From positions 70,653,917 through 70,717,916 of the forward strand of contig JBCNJP010000003.1 in assembly GCA_039602395.1 (NCBI GenBank): a stretch of 64,000 nucleotides of DNA, given 5' to 3'. Every line of letters starts with the position of its first letter. Positions within the stretch are counted from its first letter, which is position 1. The notes beneath the pieces are model-generated. The model was not told the DNA's origin. It worked only from the letters and a program-made list of their open reading frames with translations, and did no database searches. Shown one piece after another: positions 1 to 11,207 of the stretch. Origin of the DNA: Deinandra increscens subsp. villosa (Eukaryota > Streptophyta > Magnoliopsida > Asterales > Asteraceae). Made by a program: the position numbers and the translations under genes.

Positions 1-2153
1 AGATTATTCTAGACTGAAGGACTAGGCGTAGAACCAAGACATTGGATGAGTGCTTATTGAGAAATGTGGTTTGATACCTCTTCCTGCTCTTAAACCTTTC
101 CCATAACTTAGGAGGTTCTTGTTATACCTTTTATGCATACACCACACAACTCCCATGTTCAGGGAACGTAATCATGATGTGCTAATAGTACGATCATTCA
201 ACTTCAGTAGTGGCATCATTGTGTGGGTTCAAGTGGTTTCTTATGGGGAAACTTGTGTCTGCCTTCGTTATCCTGCTTTTTTTTTCCACATTTTCTCTGA
301 TCTTCTAAGATCTTTCTCTTCTCGTCTCTATCGCGTTGTGCGTTGAGATAACGCAACTTGGGAACAACTCTTATAACCTTAACAGTATCTGATGTGTACT
401 AACTGGATTTTCTTTTTCTTTATTCGTTTCTCATATATATCGTACTTATGACCAGGTAGGTATGTGTAGTAATCATTCTATATCTTCGAGTTAAGCTTGG
501 GTCATTGTGATAAAGCCTATTCAAATCCTATTGAGCTAAATTTCTGGCTGGCTCGTTTCAGGTGGGTCATTCCAATTAAAGCTAACTTTTTATTCTTGAA
601 ACTTGTTTCTTTAACAAATTTTGGTTAAGATAACCATGGGTTAGTGACCACACCATACGTGGTAGCTGACGTAAGAGGAACTAGGGTGATCATATAAAGT
701 AAATCACAGTTACGGGTGCACACATAAATGTAATTTGCAGTATATGGAAATCCTGGAGAATCCTACTAGGCAAGTCAATGATCGTATTGGTACCAAATTC
801 CTGTAATTTCTTTTTTCCTCGTGGCATTGAATGTTGAACATGTTAGACTTAACCGTATGATTGAAGTCATTTATCTTTGTAAACGTTATCGCGCATGATC
901 TTAACTCTCCTATATATGGATTCTAATCCTTTCAAGAACTCTTTTGAAACATATTATGAATGCTAGTCCCAAAAGGACACCGTCCCACTCATGTATTTCA
1001 ATGACACGTTTTCCTTTAGATACAAAAAAAACTCTTTTGACAAAATTTTCGACTGGCTTTGATTTATCTTGAATCATAACACTACTCTTGCGTTCTTATC
1101 TACGACATCAACCCTTGGAAACTTTTACAGATGTGAGACAATTAGGTAAACCTCGATCAGACTAATACCCACGCAACATGGGATAAACCAAAGGGATGAA
1201 GTATATACTCCGAGCATTGGAACATATCTTTGACCTAAAAGTGTTGTGAAGTTTCTCTCTCTAGTCGTGTACTCCCTGATAATGCTTGCGCTAGCAGCCT
1301 CGTCATGATCGCACAAACTATCTACCTCCCGCGAACATCATTTTCCCTAATACAGTAAGGTTAGTGAAAAGCCCTTCTGATTTTCAAATTAACGAATTCC
1401 AGATTTAACGCAACGACTATTTCCAAACCTGTACTATTGGCTTTTGTCTGCATGATTCGTACCTTTTACAATTAAACAACCAACGATTTCTGGTTCCCGC
1501 GCTTTTGTAATCCCTTATGTCTTAGATGAGCTTACAAGCTTTGAATCGGGAAGTGTTACACTTTTGGTTAGCTTCTCAACTAGATAACACCATTAATGAT
1601 GAGACTATACCTTGAGCCTCAATCGCAGTAACAATACAAGGCTTTTTATGGGAGCCCTATTTACACCCATCGGGCATGAACTTCTTGTTATGTATAGCTT
1701 ATTGTACTAAGGACTTGCACTTTCCCTTCTTACGCATTAGGTACACCAAGTTATCCATGCATTTTGTATATTTATTAACGCTCCAGTCATAATAACTATC
1801 GATTAATTTCTGGTACACGAATCCTCATCATCCTTTTCATAAAACTTTCATTGATAAACCTTAGTTTGAACTTAAACCTTAAACCTGTTTAAGATTTTGA
1901 TCGTCTTAAAATCTGTAAACCTCTCGAAGATCTTCACTAGAATAGTAAGCCTTACGCATCTTACTAGTATTGTGAATGGAAACTCTTACACTCTTTGCTG
2001 TGTATCATATTGAAGTTTTTAATCTCTCACCCCCTTACATTCCAACATTTGGGAGAAACTCTATGTACTCTGTTTTCGATAAAAATATTCAACATGGTTC
2101 GACTAACGGCTAGTAATGGTCAGCAACTAGTACGCCTTCAAGGTGCTGGTAGT

Positions 2154-2187
2154 GTGGTGGGTTAGCTGCGGTACACCCTATATATAA
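2154..2187 (+). repeat. 34-bp block conserved between Gypsy A and Gypsy B 3' regions
   Basis: An identical 34-base stretch ending in a TATATATAA run occurs here and at 52037-52070. The next ~50 bases are also alignable but diverged. Both copies lie upstream of a long Gypsy LTR, about 2.65 kb away here and about 220 bases away there. The function is unknown. The TATA-like end could be chance or a promoter. Confidence 0.6.
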
Positions 2188-4820
2188 ACAATAGTGGCAC
2201 GTTGAATGTGGGACCAGGGTCGGGCCAAGGGTTAACTTTAGAGTCATACACAAAAGTCTCATCTTGAGAAACTCCATCTCACATGACTATGTCCTTGACG
2301 AAACTGTTAATGCTACTTTCTGCGAGATTACAGTTATCCCTTGCGTACTTCTACCAAAATAGTCATGCCTGAAATAACCAAACTCCATGCTTTTAGAAAA
2401 CCCTCCTACATAAGTTCTGACTCAAATGAACATCAACGATTTGAAAACCAGAGATATTTTTTTTCCTTCTTATTAATGACAAACTGCATGATCGAATGAA
2501 CCACTCCAACTTTTAGAAGCATGTGTTAAGAAGTAGATCGAGTTTTGTTTAAGGGATACTACTTTTGGGTCCATTGCTTGTTTTTATAAAAAATATTTGG
2601 CATTCACTCAGGTGATAGCCCCGACCCTTTTCTATGGAACAACTGATTTGTTCTTTTGACTCGCGGTAAACTTGCACTAAACCCTAGCCAAAATGCATAT
2701 ATATATATATATAGGCAACTTAAGCCAAAGCCACTTTTGAACATTCTGATGTTTTTGTTTCGCGGACACCCTTTTATAACACCTTCGTGCTTTATCTTAC
2801 TTTTGAAAACCATTTGAATCGATGTTTTGACAAGAAATGAATCATGACGCATGAAGCGCAAGGACATCAAGGAGACTGGGCATGTCTATGAGCTTAAACA
2901 ATGAAGAGTTCCCTAATGAGACGTTTACTCTATTGGATTGTATAACCATTGACACGTTCATTTCCATATCTATTTATGCAAATTCCTTGCCAAATCCTGT
3001 CAAGCACATATATACCTCTCTCCGAATTTTATACTATCCATTACGTTATTTGCATCCTCCCTACTGGTATCATTACCAGTGCCAGTTTAAACTCACATGT
3101 CATTCTTGGAATGTGTAGTCTCGGCTATCATAAGCTCGCTATCTCATCGTTTACTAGAATTCACGAACTAAGCCGTTGGCACTCTTCATCTGAAATTTGC
3201 TATTCTCATGCTTGATGAGCACATTTCGATATTCGCTACCTCATAGTTTACACTTTTGTTTTGTTGAACTTTCGCCCTTATTTTTGGATTCTTTAGCAAG
3301 GTAATATGCATGATGAGATGTTGTGCTAAACTCCAAGTTGAAGTTGAACCTAATTGTCTATGTTATTTCATGAGAAGTTCTTAACGAGAGTTTGTAATTC
3401 TTTTCTAAAATAAACTGCTACGTTTTACTTTTTAAGTGGTTGTGAGCTCTTGATTGGATTTCTCATTGGACCTCAGTCCTTTTGTCACAAAATCAGCATG
3501 TTGTCAGTTATATTTTAGTATGTGAGCACCTGTTGAACCATTTTAACCATGATAAATAGTTTGTTTGCTTCTGACCTTCTCATGAGAAATATTTACAAAA
3601 CATATGTGTTTATGCATGCTGAATTTGAGAATCTAATCCTATGTTTAGGGAATAGAAACTGATTAATTATTGAAGTGCTGGTTTAAACATAAGCTGCATA
3701 GAATTGCATGATTAGTTATGGGTATGAAACGTGTTAGGAACCAGAAAATGACATGTTCTTAATGTATTAGCTTGATTGAGTATGAAAACCATACACCATA
3801 TAAGGTCCTAAGTCTCCTACTTCGGTGGGAATGACAAGACTGTGTGAAGTTGTCCTATCAACTTTGCAGCGTATGGGTTGTGTTGGTTAGTTTATGAACT
3901 TATATGCTAGAGATATGCCATGCAAGGGTTGCATAGTAGTATATGAGGTGTTGGGACAATTGTATGCGTTGTATGTTAAAACCTTCATGATAGATTGCAT
4001 GCTACTATGCCTTGACCACATCAACCGTTATTTAAACCGTTATTGCATGAAAGGTGATTTTGAATATTATTACGAATCATGTGAACTTAATTGGTCATAA
4101 CTTCATAAAGTGTTAAACCAATCAATGAGTTCTCATGATAACTTGATCATTCTTCTGTAATTCTATGCTAATTGCTAATAGGTAGGTAAGATCAGACGTT
4201 TACGTTTTCGTTTTCGTTATACGATGGGTTTATTAAACACTGATTAACTTGACGCACACACAATTCTCTCATACTCAAATTCCCTTCTGTCTGATTCACC
4301 TAGGTTGTTGGAGAATGCGAATGCCTTAAGCGAAAACGAAACACGAAATGGGAATCTCACTCATAGCATCGCACACAATTGTAGGAGGCTATTCGAACCT
4401 TTTATGATCCTTTATTCACACTGAAATTTTTATTTCAGGTACTTATATTATCGTGTCATTCTATTCAACTTTGCCACTCAACACGATCCCTGTAATGTAG
4501 TCATTCGACTCTTCCTGTAGAGACACTTGATCAAAGAAACCACTTTCTACACTCTTGGTTGAATACCTTTTGAAATCTTTTAAACATTTGAATCTCCTCA
4601 AAGCGTTGTATACATTCCTGGACATAACGTCCATCACTTCTCTTGGAGTAGAGAACTCGGGTTCTTTCGATAGGTTACCATCAAGATTAATTCTTGACGC
4701 TGATTTAAATTTCGAGGCGAAATTTCCTTCAACAAGGGGATGTATGACGTCCGAGATAATTTTTATTTTCTTTAGACAAGCTCTCTAGCCACGTCATGTA
4801 ATTTTCGGGACGAAAATTCT

Positions 4821-4835
4821 TCAACAAGGGGATAC
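4821..4835 (+). other. polypurine tract of Gypsy A
   Basis: The purine-rich 'caaggggatac' lies immediately before the LTR start TGTGACA, where plus-strand DNA synthesis is primed. Its position fixes the LTR as the 3' LTR of a plus-oriented element. Confidence 0.6.
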
Positions 4836-6029
4836 TGTGACAACTGCCTTTTCAGATCCTTTTCCCGATTTAACCTAAACCTGAACTGATATAAATGTGG
4901 TGTGTACATTTATGAGATCGACTTGTGTTCTAGGGTTTGTGTAACTATCACCAGTAGAGCCTTGGGTATAAATGTTTTATATTTTACGATTTTATGTACA
5001 TTAATTCTTATGATTTCATGTGAACACTTTGTCATTTTTATGTGACAATTATACTATATATACATGTTATATCCTATTATTTTTATGTGACAATGTGTCA
5101 CGTAATTATACCAAGCGTTTTTATGATTTTATGTGAGTTGCATTACGTATCGCTATGAATTCATGATTCGTTATTTTATGTGAACCCAAAATATATATTT
5201 AAGGAGTTATTATTTATGATTTTATGTGACTAACTAAGGTTTATATTTTTTTTAATAATAATCATATGTGTAAATATGCGTTGACATATACTTGGTTAAA
5301 AATCGTACAAGTTATCATCATTTAACCCCGTCAAAACTTTGTTAACGTTTGTAAACCTTGAGGGATCGGAATTGCTAGTTTTCGAATAATTGTTCATCAA
5401 ACAAACCTGGAGGGACTGAAGCCGTATATCCTAGAATTTGTTACCTTTCCTTGTAAAATTGAAAGGGACCAATTATGCTAATTACGCACACTTGATAATG
5501 AAGTCAGGAGTTACCAAAAGTCGACGTCTGATTTTCCGGTAACCACCGAGCATTCACTTCAGTCTCTTCGATCGATTAGACCACCCTGAACCCATCCTTT
5601 GAGCAATTCACATCACCATCATCACCCTCTATCTCTCTCTCGTTTCTTTTTTTTTCTCCAAACCGTCACACCACCACCATCACCGTAATCGGAGCATTTT
5701 CCGGCCGTCCACACCACCTTAGACCATCGTGAACCATCAGCGCACACCCAGGAACCCAGTGGCAGTCGAAGTTGTAAACGAAGAAGTGTTCGAGTTCGGG
5801 TGTGCGTTCGTGTTTTGGTTCGTTTTCGGCATCAAATCACGTCAATCTCTTATCTCCAACTCAAGGTAACCACTCATCTATGCTAACCGGTCGGTTTTCA
5901 TGCCTCGTTATTGTGTTGAACGTTTTTCCGGTGAACGGAGCGCAAGTCCGATCACCGGAGTTTTTTTTATGAAGAAGATGACCCAGTCGGGTCCGGTTAT
6001 AAAGATCGCATTCGGATAAAATAACAATC

Positions 6030-6102
6030 GCCCAATTGGCGCAGTGGTTTGGGCGCTGTGGTTGTTAGCGAGGGGCACGAGTTCAAAACCCGGTTCACCC
6101 CC
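6030..6102 (+). other. tRNA-like sequence 1 inside the Gypsy A LTR
   Basis: It shows a Pol III A-box-like TTGGCGCAGTGG and a B-box-like GAGTTCAAAACCC about 40 bases apart, framed by GCCC and CCCC ends. The T-arm is imperfect and I could not fold a clean cloverleaf. It is a tRNA-derived relic or SINE head, not a confident tRNA gene. Confidence 0.45.
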
Positions 6103-6193
6103 TTTTATTTTCTATTTTGTTTTATGATCCCTAATTCCTGTTTGGCTCGCTGGTGTTTATAAACATTCTGTTCCGCATTGTTAACAAATCTGA

Positions 6194-6264
6194 AATCTAT
6201 CCCGGTGGTTAAGGCGTTGGGTTGTTGGCTAGAGGTCGTGGGTTCGAACCCAGGCGGCCTCTAC
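6194..6264 (+). other. tRNA-like sequence 2 inside the Gypsy A LTR
   Basis: It contains an A-box-like CGGTGGTTAAGGCG and a strong B-box-like GGGTTCGAACCC, spaced as in a tRNA. It lies 92 bases after tRNA-like sequence 1 in the same orientation. Acceptor-stem pairing is poor. A tRNA-derived SINE head or tRNA relic is likelier than a functional tRNA. Confidence 0.5.
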
Positions 6265-6419
6265 AATTGTATTTTTTTTCAAGTTGCGTTTTTAGGGAAA
6301 ATGGTCAACTAAAACTTGTTTAAAACGCTTTATGGGGATGTCTAAACTCGTAAAATGTATTTTGGATTATTAAACTCATAAACTTTGACGCTTTGAACTA
6401 AAATATAGTTTAATAAATT

Positions 6420-6473
6420 CATATATATATATATATATATATTAACTCAAAATCATGGTTTTACATAAAAAGT

Positions 6474-6507
<34 letters not shown>
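6420..6507. repeat. two (AT)n microsatellites
   Basis: Pure AT runs at about 6420-6442 and 6475-6507 are separated by a short unique stretch within the Gypsy A LTR. Confidence 0.9.
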
Positions 6508-6509
<2 letters not shown>

Positions 6510-6654
6510 TTTTGCGTAGATTAATATATAAACATATACCGGTGGTTTATTGGAACGATTAGGTATTTTATAAGAACTTTTAAATATATGTATCTTGTTT
6601 TGTAAACTCGTTATTAACATCGTTTGCGCGTTTGGATTACATACGTTATATATA

Positions 6655-6706
<52 letters not shown>
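6655..6706. repeat. (AT)n microsatellite
   Basis: About 26 uninterrupted AT units lie within the Gypsy A LTR. Confidence 0.95.
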
Positions 6707-6708
<2 letters not shown>

Positions 6709-7715
6709 ATCTTTGAATTTAAAAAAAATATACATTTTTGGTATATAATATATTTCTTTTTCGCGTCATTTCGATAAATCGCCCGGATTCGGCAAACGTG
6801 CCATCCTCGACCCGTTCTGGACTACACGATCGTTCGTTTTTGCCGTTTACGTTATACTTTATCATTTTAGTCAAACACGCACACTTATACGTTTATGCCC
6901 GTTAGGTGTTTGGTAGAACAAGCCGCTATTTGCTATTCTTGCTGTTATTGATTATCTGGAATCTGCTGTGCACCCTAAGGTGAGTTTCACGGCCCCATTT
7001 TACTTATTTTAATCCTGTTAGGGGAGATTAACATGCAAACACTTGAACTGTTAGATATATATCACCTGAATGATAGTGGCACACTTATGATAAAGCCCTC
7101 ACTTTATAGTTACTGTCAATGTGACATCAGCGGTAACTTATTTAGTAGATCTACTGGGTTTGACAGCCCCACCCGGGTTAGTCGCTCTGGCACGATTGGA
7201 TATCGAACGGGTGTTATAAACTTCTTAGTCTTAACGAGGCACAATTGAACTTGTCGAGCTTCAGTAACTGGATAGCTAGTTGATCTAGTCAAACGTGCAC
7301 TGATTTCTTGAAAATAGTCTAGCTAACTATTGATATATTATCTGGATTTTACTGAACTGTTAAACTGATGAACTAATTAAACCAATGAACTCACCAACCT
7401 TTGTTTTGACACTTTTTAGCATGTTATTTCTCAGGTTGCGGATATTCGGGTATCACGAGTACGCATGCATGAGTATTTGAAAACCCTTTTATTGTCTATG
7501 AACAAGCCACATCACCTTGGGTGATGGTGTTTTTACATTAATACTTTCATTGTATTTACGCTTCCGCATTTATAAAACTCTGTATTTATATTTTAATGAA
7601 ATATACAACCTTTTTATTAATTACTGGTCGTTTGGTGTAACTAATGGACGACGATCCTGGTTTGTCACGCTCCTTGCGGCGCGTTATCGCGCGTGGGATT
7701 TTTGGGGGTGTGACA

Positions 7716-7989
7716 TGATTGTCATGATCTGAATCAAATGGTGCAATACCTAAACCACACATCGATTGGCTATTTCCTCATTTACTAGAGGATCCCACCT
7801 CTGTCCATCACATACGGGCTTGAGTACGCTGATTTCATCACTGTGTATTTAATCCGGAACAGGGATTCCACCTACACCTCCAAGTTGGGACCGAGATTGC
7901 CGCCTGGTCAAAAGTTGTTTCCTGATGACAGTAGCAGCAGCAACAGCTTCTTTGATGATGAATACTATATGTCGGATGCTAGGTCTTAG
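7716..7989 (+). pseudogene. PB1-like domain protein, C-terminal exon (accessory unit copy 1)
   Basis: Reading from the LTR edge, the frame gives DCHDLNQMVQYLNHTSIGYF, one in-frame TAG, then a hydrophobic SITYGLEYADFITVYLIRNR segment. A Ser/Asp-rich tail (PDDSSSSN, FFDDEYYMSD) ends at TAG 7987-7989. The missing front half survives in copy 2 on the minus strand at 45420-45700. Together they resemble the PB1-like domain found at the N-terminus of plant Mutator-like transposase proteins; I recognise the pattern, not a specific gene. Gypsy A inserted inside the domain. The gene converges on the large minus-strand ORF, with tandem repeats between. It cannot be functional here because the 5' part is displaced and a stop interrupts it. 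Confidence 0.6.
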
Positions 7990-8045
7990 CTAGTTAGATA
8001 GATCTTCGTATAGGATCTGATGAAAAATATTTGTATATAGATCAA

Positions 8046-8060
8046 TATATATATATATAG

Positions 8061-8122
<62 letters not shown>
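8046..8122. repeat. (TA)n microsatellite
   Basis: An almost uninterrupted TA run begins about 55 bases after the PB1-like stop codon. Copy 2 has no counterpart. Confidence 0.95.
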
Positions 8123-8126
<4 letters not shown>

Positions 8127-8252
8127 GTTTTTGTTAACTCTTCCTCCTGTTTTTGTTTTGGTTAACCCCATTAATTATATAGATAGATTTTATCTCAATC
8201 GTTAAAGTTGATTTTTTTCTAATTTTGATTGTTGCAAATAGATTTTATTGTG

Positions 8253-9485
8253 AACTGGTTAACCATCCTGAAGAACTTTAGAACTCTATTTTACCCGGTT
8301 CATCCTGAAGAACTCTAGTTCATCTTCTCTCAATACTCATCAACTTTTCTTCGTGAGGAATTGTAGTTCATCCGGTTTGTTCTTCTTCCAATTTAGAAGT
8401 AAAATTTATCCTGTTTATAATTAATCTCATCCGACCATATCAAAATGCCAAAATATACTAACTTAACATATGAATATATACTTCATGTAAGATCACAGTT
8501 ATGAGTAAAATGGAGTCTGCTATGATATATTGAAAATGTGTATGTTATTATAGATGAAAACTGGTTAACCATCCTGAGGAACTTTAGAACTCTAGTTTAT
8601 CCGGTTTATCCTGAAGAACTCTAGTTCATCTTCTCTCAATACTAATGTACTCTTCTTCCTGAGGAATTATAGTTCATCCGGTTTTGTTCTTCTTCCAATT
8701 TAGAAGTAAAATTTATCTTTTTTATAAATCATCTCATCCCGCCATATCAAAATGCCAACATATACTAACATAACATATGAATATATACTTCATGTAAGAT
8801 CACAGTTATGAGTGAAATGGAGTCTGCTATGATTCATTGAAAAATGTGTATGTTATTATAGATGAAAATTGGTTAACCATCCCGAAGAACTTTAGAACTC
8901 TAGTTTATCCAGTTCATTCTGAAGAACTCTAGTTCATCTTCTCTCAATCCTCATGAACTCTTCTTCCTGAGGAATTGTAGTTCATCCGGTTTTGCCTTCT
9001 TCGAATTTACTGAAGAAGTAAAATTTATCCTGTTTATGAATCATCTCATCACACCATATCAGAATGCCAACATATAGTAACATAACATATGAATATATAC
9101 TTCATATAAGATCACAGTTATGAGTAAAATGGAGTCTGCTATGATTCATTGAAAATGTGTATGTTATTATAGATGAAAAGTGTTTAACCATCCTGAAGAA
9201 CTTTAGAACTATTGTTTATCCGGTTCATCCTGAAGAACTCTAGTTCATCTTCTCTCATCCTCATGAACTCTTCTTCCTGAGGAATTGTAGTTCATCCGGT
9301 TTTTTCTTCTTCCAATTTACTGAAGAAGTAAAATTTATCCTATTTATAAATCTTCTCATTCCACCATATCAAAATGCCTACATATACTAACATAGCATAT
9401 GAATATATACTTCATGTAAGATCACAATTATGAGTGAAACGGAGGTCTGCTATGATTCATTGAAAATGTGTATGTTATTATAGAT
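8253..9485. repeat. four tandem ~309-bp repeats between the convergent genes
   Basis: Units start at 8253, 8559, 8867 and 9177, each with 'ggttaaccatcc' or a variant, and each ends with 'tatgttattatagatgaaa'. Periods are 306, 308, 310 and 309 bases. Inside each unit short motifs recur (cctgaagaactctagttcat, cctgaggaatt, catccggtt) with local inverted pairing such as gttcat..cctgaagaac. Copy 2 has about one unit (45075-45320) plus diverged pieces at 46140-46400, and the palindrome arms (22200-22340 and 23600-23740) carry relatives. The repeat is the shared 3' region of this element family, amplified in copy 1. Confidence 0.9.
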
Positions 9486-9592
9486 GAAAAGTGTATGAAT
9501 AAAACTGTAACAACTATCATGTTAACATACAAACTGGAAGAACTTATGCAATTGTACATAAATACAGGGATCAACTCTTCTTCCAACCAAGT

Positions 9593-11202
9593 TTATTCGG
9601 TTCCCATCTTGTTCTCCTCTTCAATAGTTTGTAACAGAAATTTGGGCTTGTGAAATAGGAGACTTTCATGATAGGTCCGGGTCACTATTCTGCTCTCAGT
9701 ATCACCAATCCTGATAATATCTCGTATCTCATCTTCAGAAAGCCCATTTAGAGCATCTTCTAAGCTTCTAATTGTCTCGCCATGTTTACTGGTGAAAATG
9801 TGATACATGTCTGTTTCTTTCTTATACTCCCAGTTGGTCACCTGTTTTCTCTTAACCACATGAAGCCTGTTAGTTATCATTATTAAATGGATTTGGTCTT
9901 TGTCAGCCTGGATCCATTCTTGATCTGGAACTGTACTATGCCTTGTGAATGACCCTTCAGCTCTATAGACTACCAACTTTCTATCCTTATCAACTTCAAG
10001 CGTCGAAACAGGATTGTCAATGCTGCATTGTGTGGCTTCATCTACTTCCCCATATAAGTCATCCAAATACATATTTATCCTCAGCATTAAGGAGTCCTCT
10101 TTTGAACACGTACCCTTCATATCATCACGTAACTGTCTAACATCACCCAACTCATGGTCAGTGAGGTTGTACATAGCTTCTTCAGCTGTAAACTTTAGTA
10201 CCTCATCTGAACTGGTTCTGAACAGGTATACTTTCGCTTCATCATCATACCTCCAGGAGATGATTCTTCTCCTTTCAGCATGGACATCTCTATATTCATC
10301 CTCTTTATAGATCACTTTTCCTTTTCCCTTCTTAGCCACTTACTTCATTCTCTTAGTGGGTGGTTTTTCTGGTGACTTGGGTGGAGATGAGGGTTTTCGA
10401 GGTTTGTTTAGGTGAGGATATGGAGATGGAAGAGTATGATCAATTCTAGGTTGTGGTACAAAGGGTGTGAAGTTTTCTGTTCTAAACTTTGGTGGAAGAG
10501 GCTTTAATGTTACAGGTTTAGGAGGCTTTACAGGTTTAGGCTTTTTTTCTGGTCTACTAGTTCTAGGAGGGTTTCTTCTGGGTTGCTGTGAGGCTAGGGT
10601 TCTGTTCAGATCAGAAAATGCACCTGGTCTTATTGGTTCACCTTTAACCTTTTAGATTTTGTTCTATTCATGTATGGTATTTGAATATTTGATTCTCAAG
10701 CTATTAATACCAGAAGGATTGATCTTTTTTTAGTCCTCCCCCTCATCTTAATGAAATAGCATTTGAGAAGCTTGAGTTCTTCTTCCTCTGTCATAGGGTT
10801 TTCTAGGATTTTATGTATCTCTTCTTCCCTTTTTATCTTCTTTTGCCTTTCCTCAGCATCTAACTTTTCCTTCAGTTTTAATTCACCATCCTCTTGAACA
10901 ACCCTGGACATCATATCGCATAACTGATTAGCAGTCATTATATTTTCTTGTTCAGGAGTTGCTCATCCCCTGGCTATGATAATTTATGTGAACTTCATAA
11001 GGAGTTTGGCATTGTGAAGGTTATCTGAGAGTCTGATCTTTTCTTGTTCAACTTTGATCTCCTTGTCAGATTCTGTGGCCATTCTTCTTTTTCTTGTCTC
11101 CTTCTCAGAGTCCATTGTTGCTATTTATCATCAATAGACCTTCTCTTGATTTCATTTATCAGACCCATTATTACTTTATCATTTGAATAACGCAGCATGT
11201 CT
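9593..11202 (-). pseudogene. Large accessory ORF, C-terminal part (copy 1)
   Basis: Read on the minus strand from the solo LTR, it gives a charged coiled-coil-like segment (remnant ORF at 10696-10938, rich in EEERQKKIKREEEI-type sequence). A Pro/Lys-rich linker follows (about 10350-10610, repeated KPxKPP). Then comes a 248-codon block (9593-10339) with two diverged copies of a ~45-residue module: W-x-Y, then Y..F.TS, an acidic E, EA(M/L) and a terminal D. The 248-codon block begins at a GTG just after a TAA that copy 2 shares, so it is probably not an independent start. The family resembles the extra ORF downstream of pol in Asteraceae Sirevirus-like elements (recollection). No catalytic motif is visible. 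It is broken by the solo LTR and by stops. Confidence 0.6.
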
Positions 11203-11207
11203 CCTTC

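Larger units (their letters stand above)
1..4835 (+). mobile_element. 3' internal, non-coding part of a long-LTR Gypsy element (Gypsy A)
   Basis: This stretch runs directly into the LTR at 4836 and has no reading frame with recognisable protein motifs, so I read it as the decayed, mostly non-coding 3' part of a Gypsy element whose 5' part lies left of the window. The last 30 bases carry a 'cgggacgaaaattcttcaac' phrase and a purine-rich tract. I recognise that phrase from 3' ends of plant Gypsy pol genes. A 34-base block at 2154-2187 recurs at 52037-52070, just upstream of Gypsy B's LTR, which supports a shared element family. I see nothing else in it. Confidence 0.6.
4836..7715 (+). mobile_element. 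3' LTR of Gypsy A (2,880 bp)
   Basis: It begins TGTGACAACTG and ends GGGGTGTGACA, with TG..CA termini. A polypurine tract flanks it on the left, and on the right lies the PB1-like exon of accessory unit copy 1. Copy 2 (around 45402-45424, opposite strand) keeps the uninterrupted sequence at this point, which fixes the right edge exactly. The expected target duplicate is TGATT, but the other side lies outside the window. Inside are a pyrimidine- and CAC-rich leader (about 5590-5770), two tRNA-like sequences, three AT microsatellites and a 'gtgagtttcacggcccc' phrase (about 6980) shared with the solo LTR at 11208-15600. Confidence 0.85.

Noticed and set aside
6030..6264. Annotation as functional tRNA genes
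   Set aside because: A and B boxes are present but acceptor and T stems pair poorly; kept only as tRNA-like sequences.
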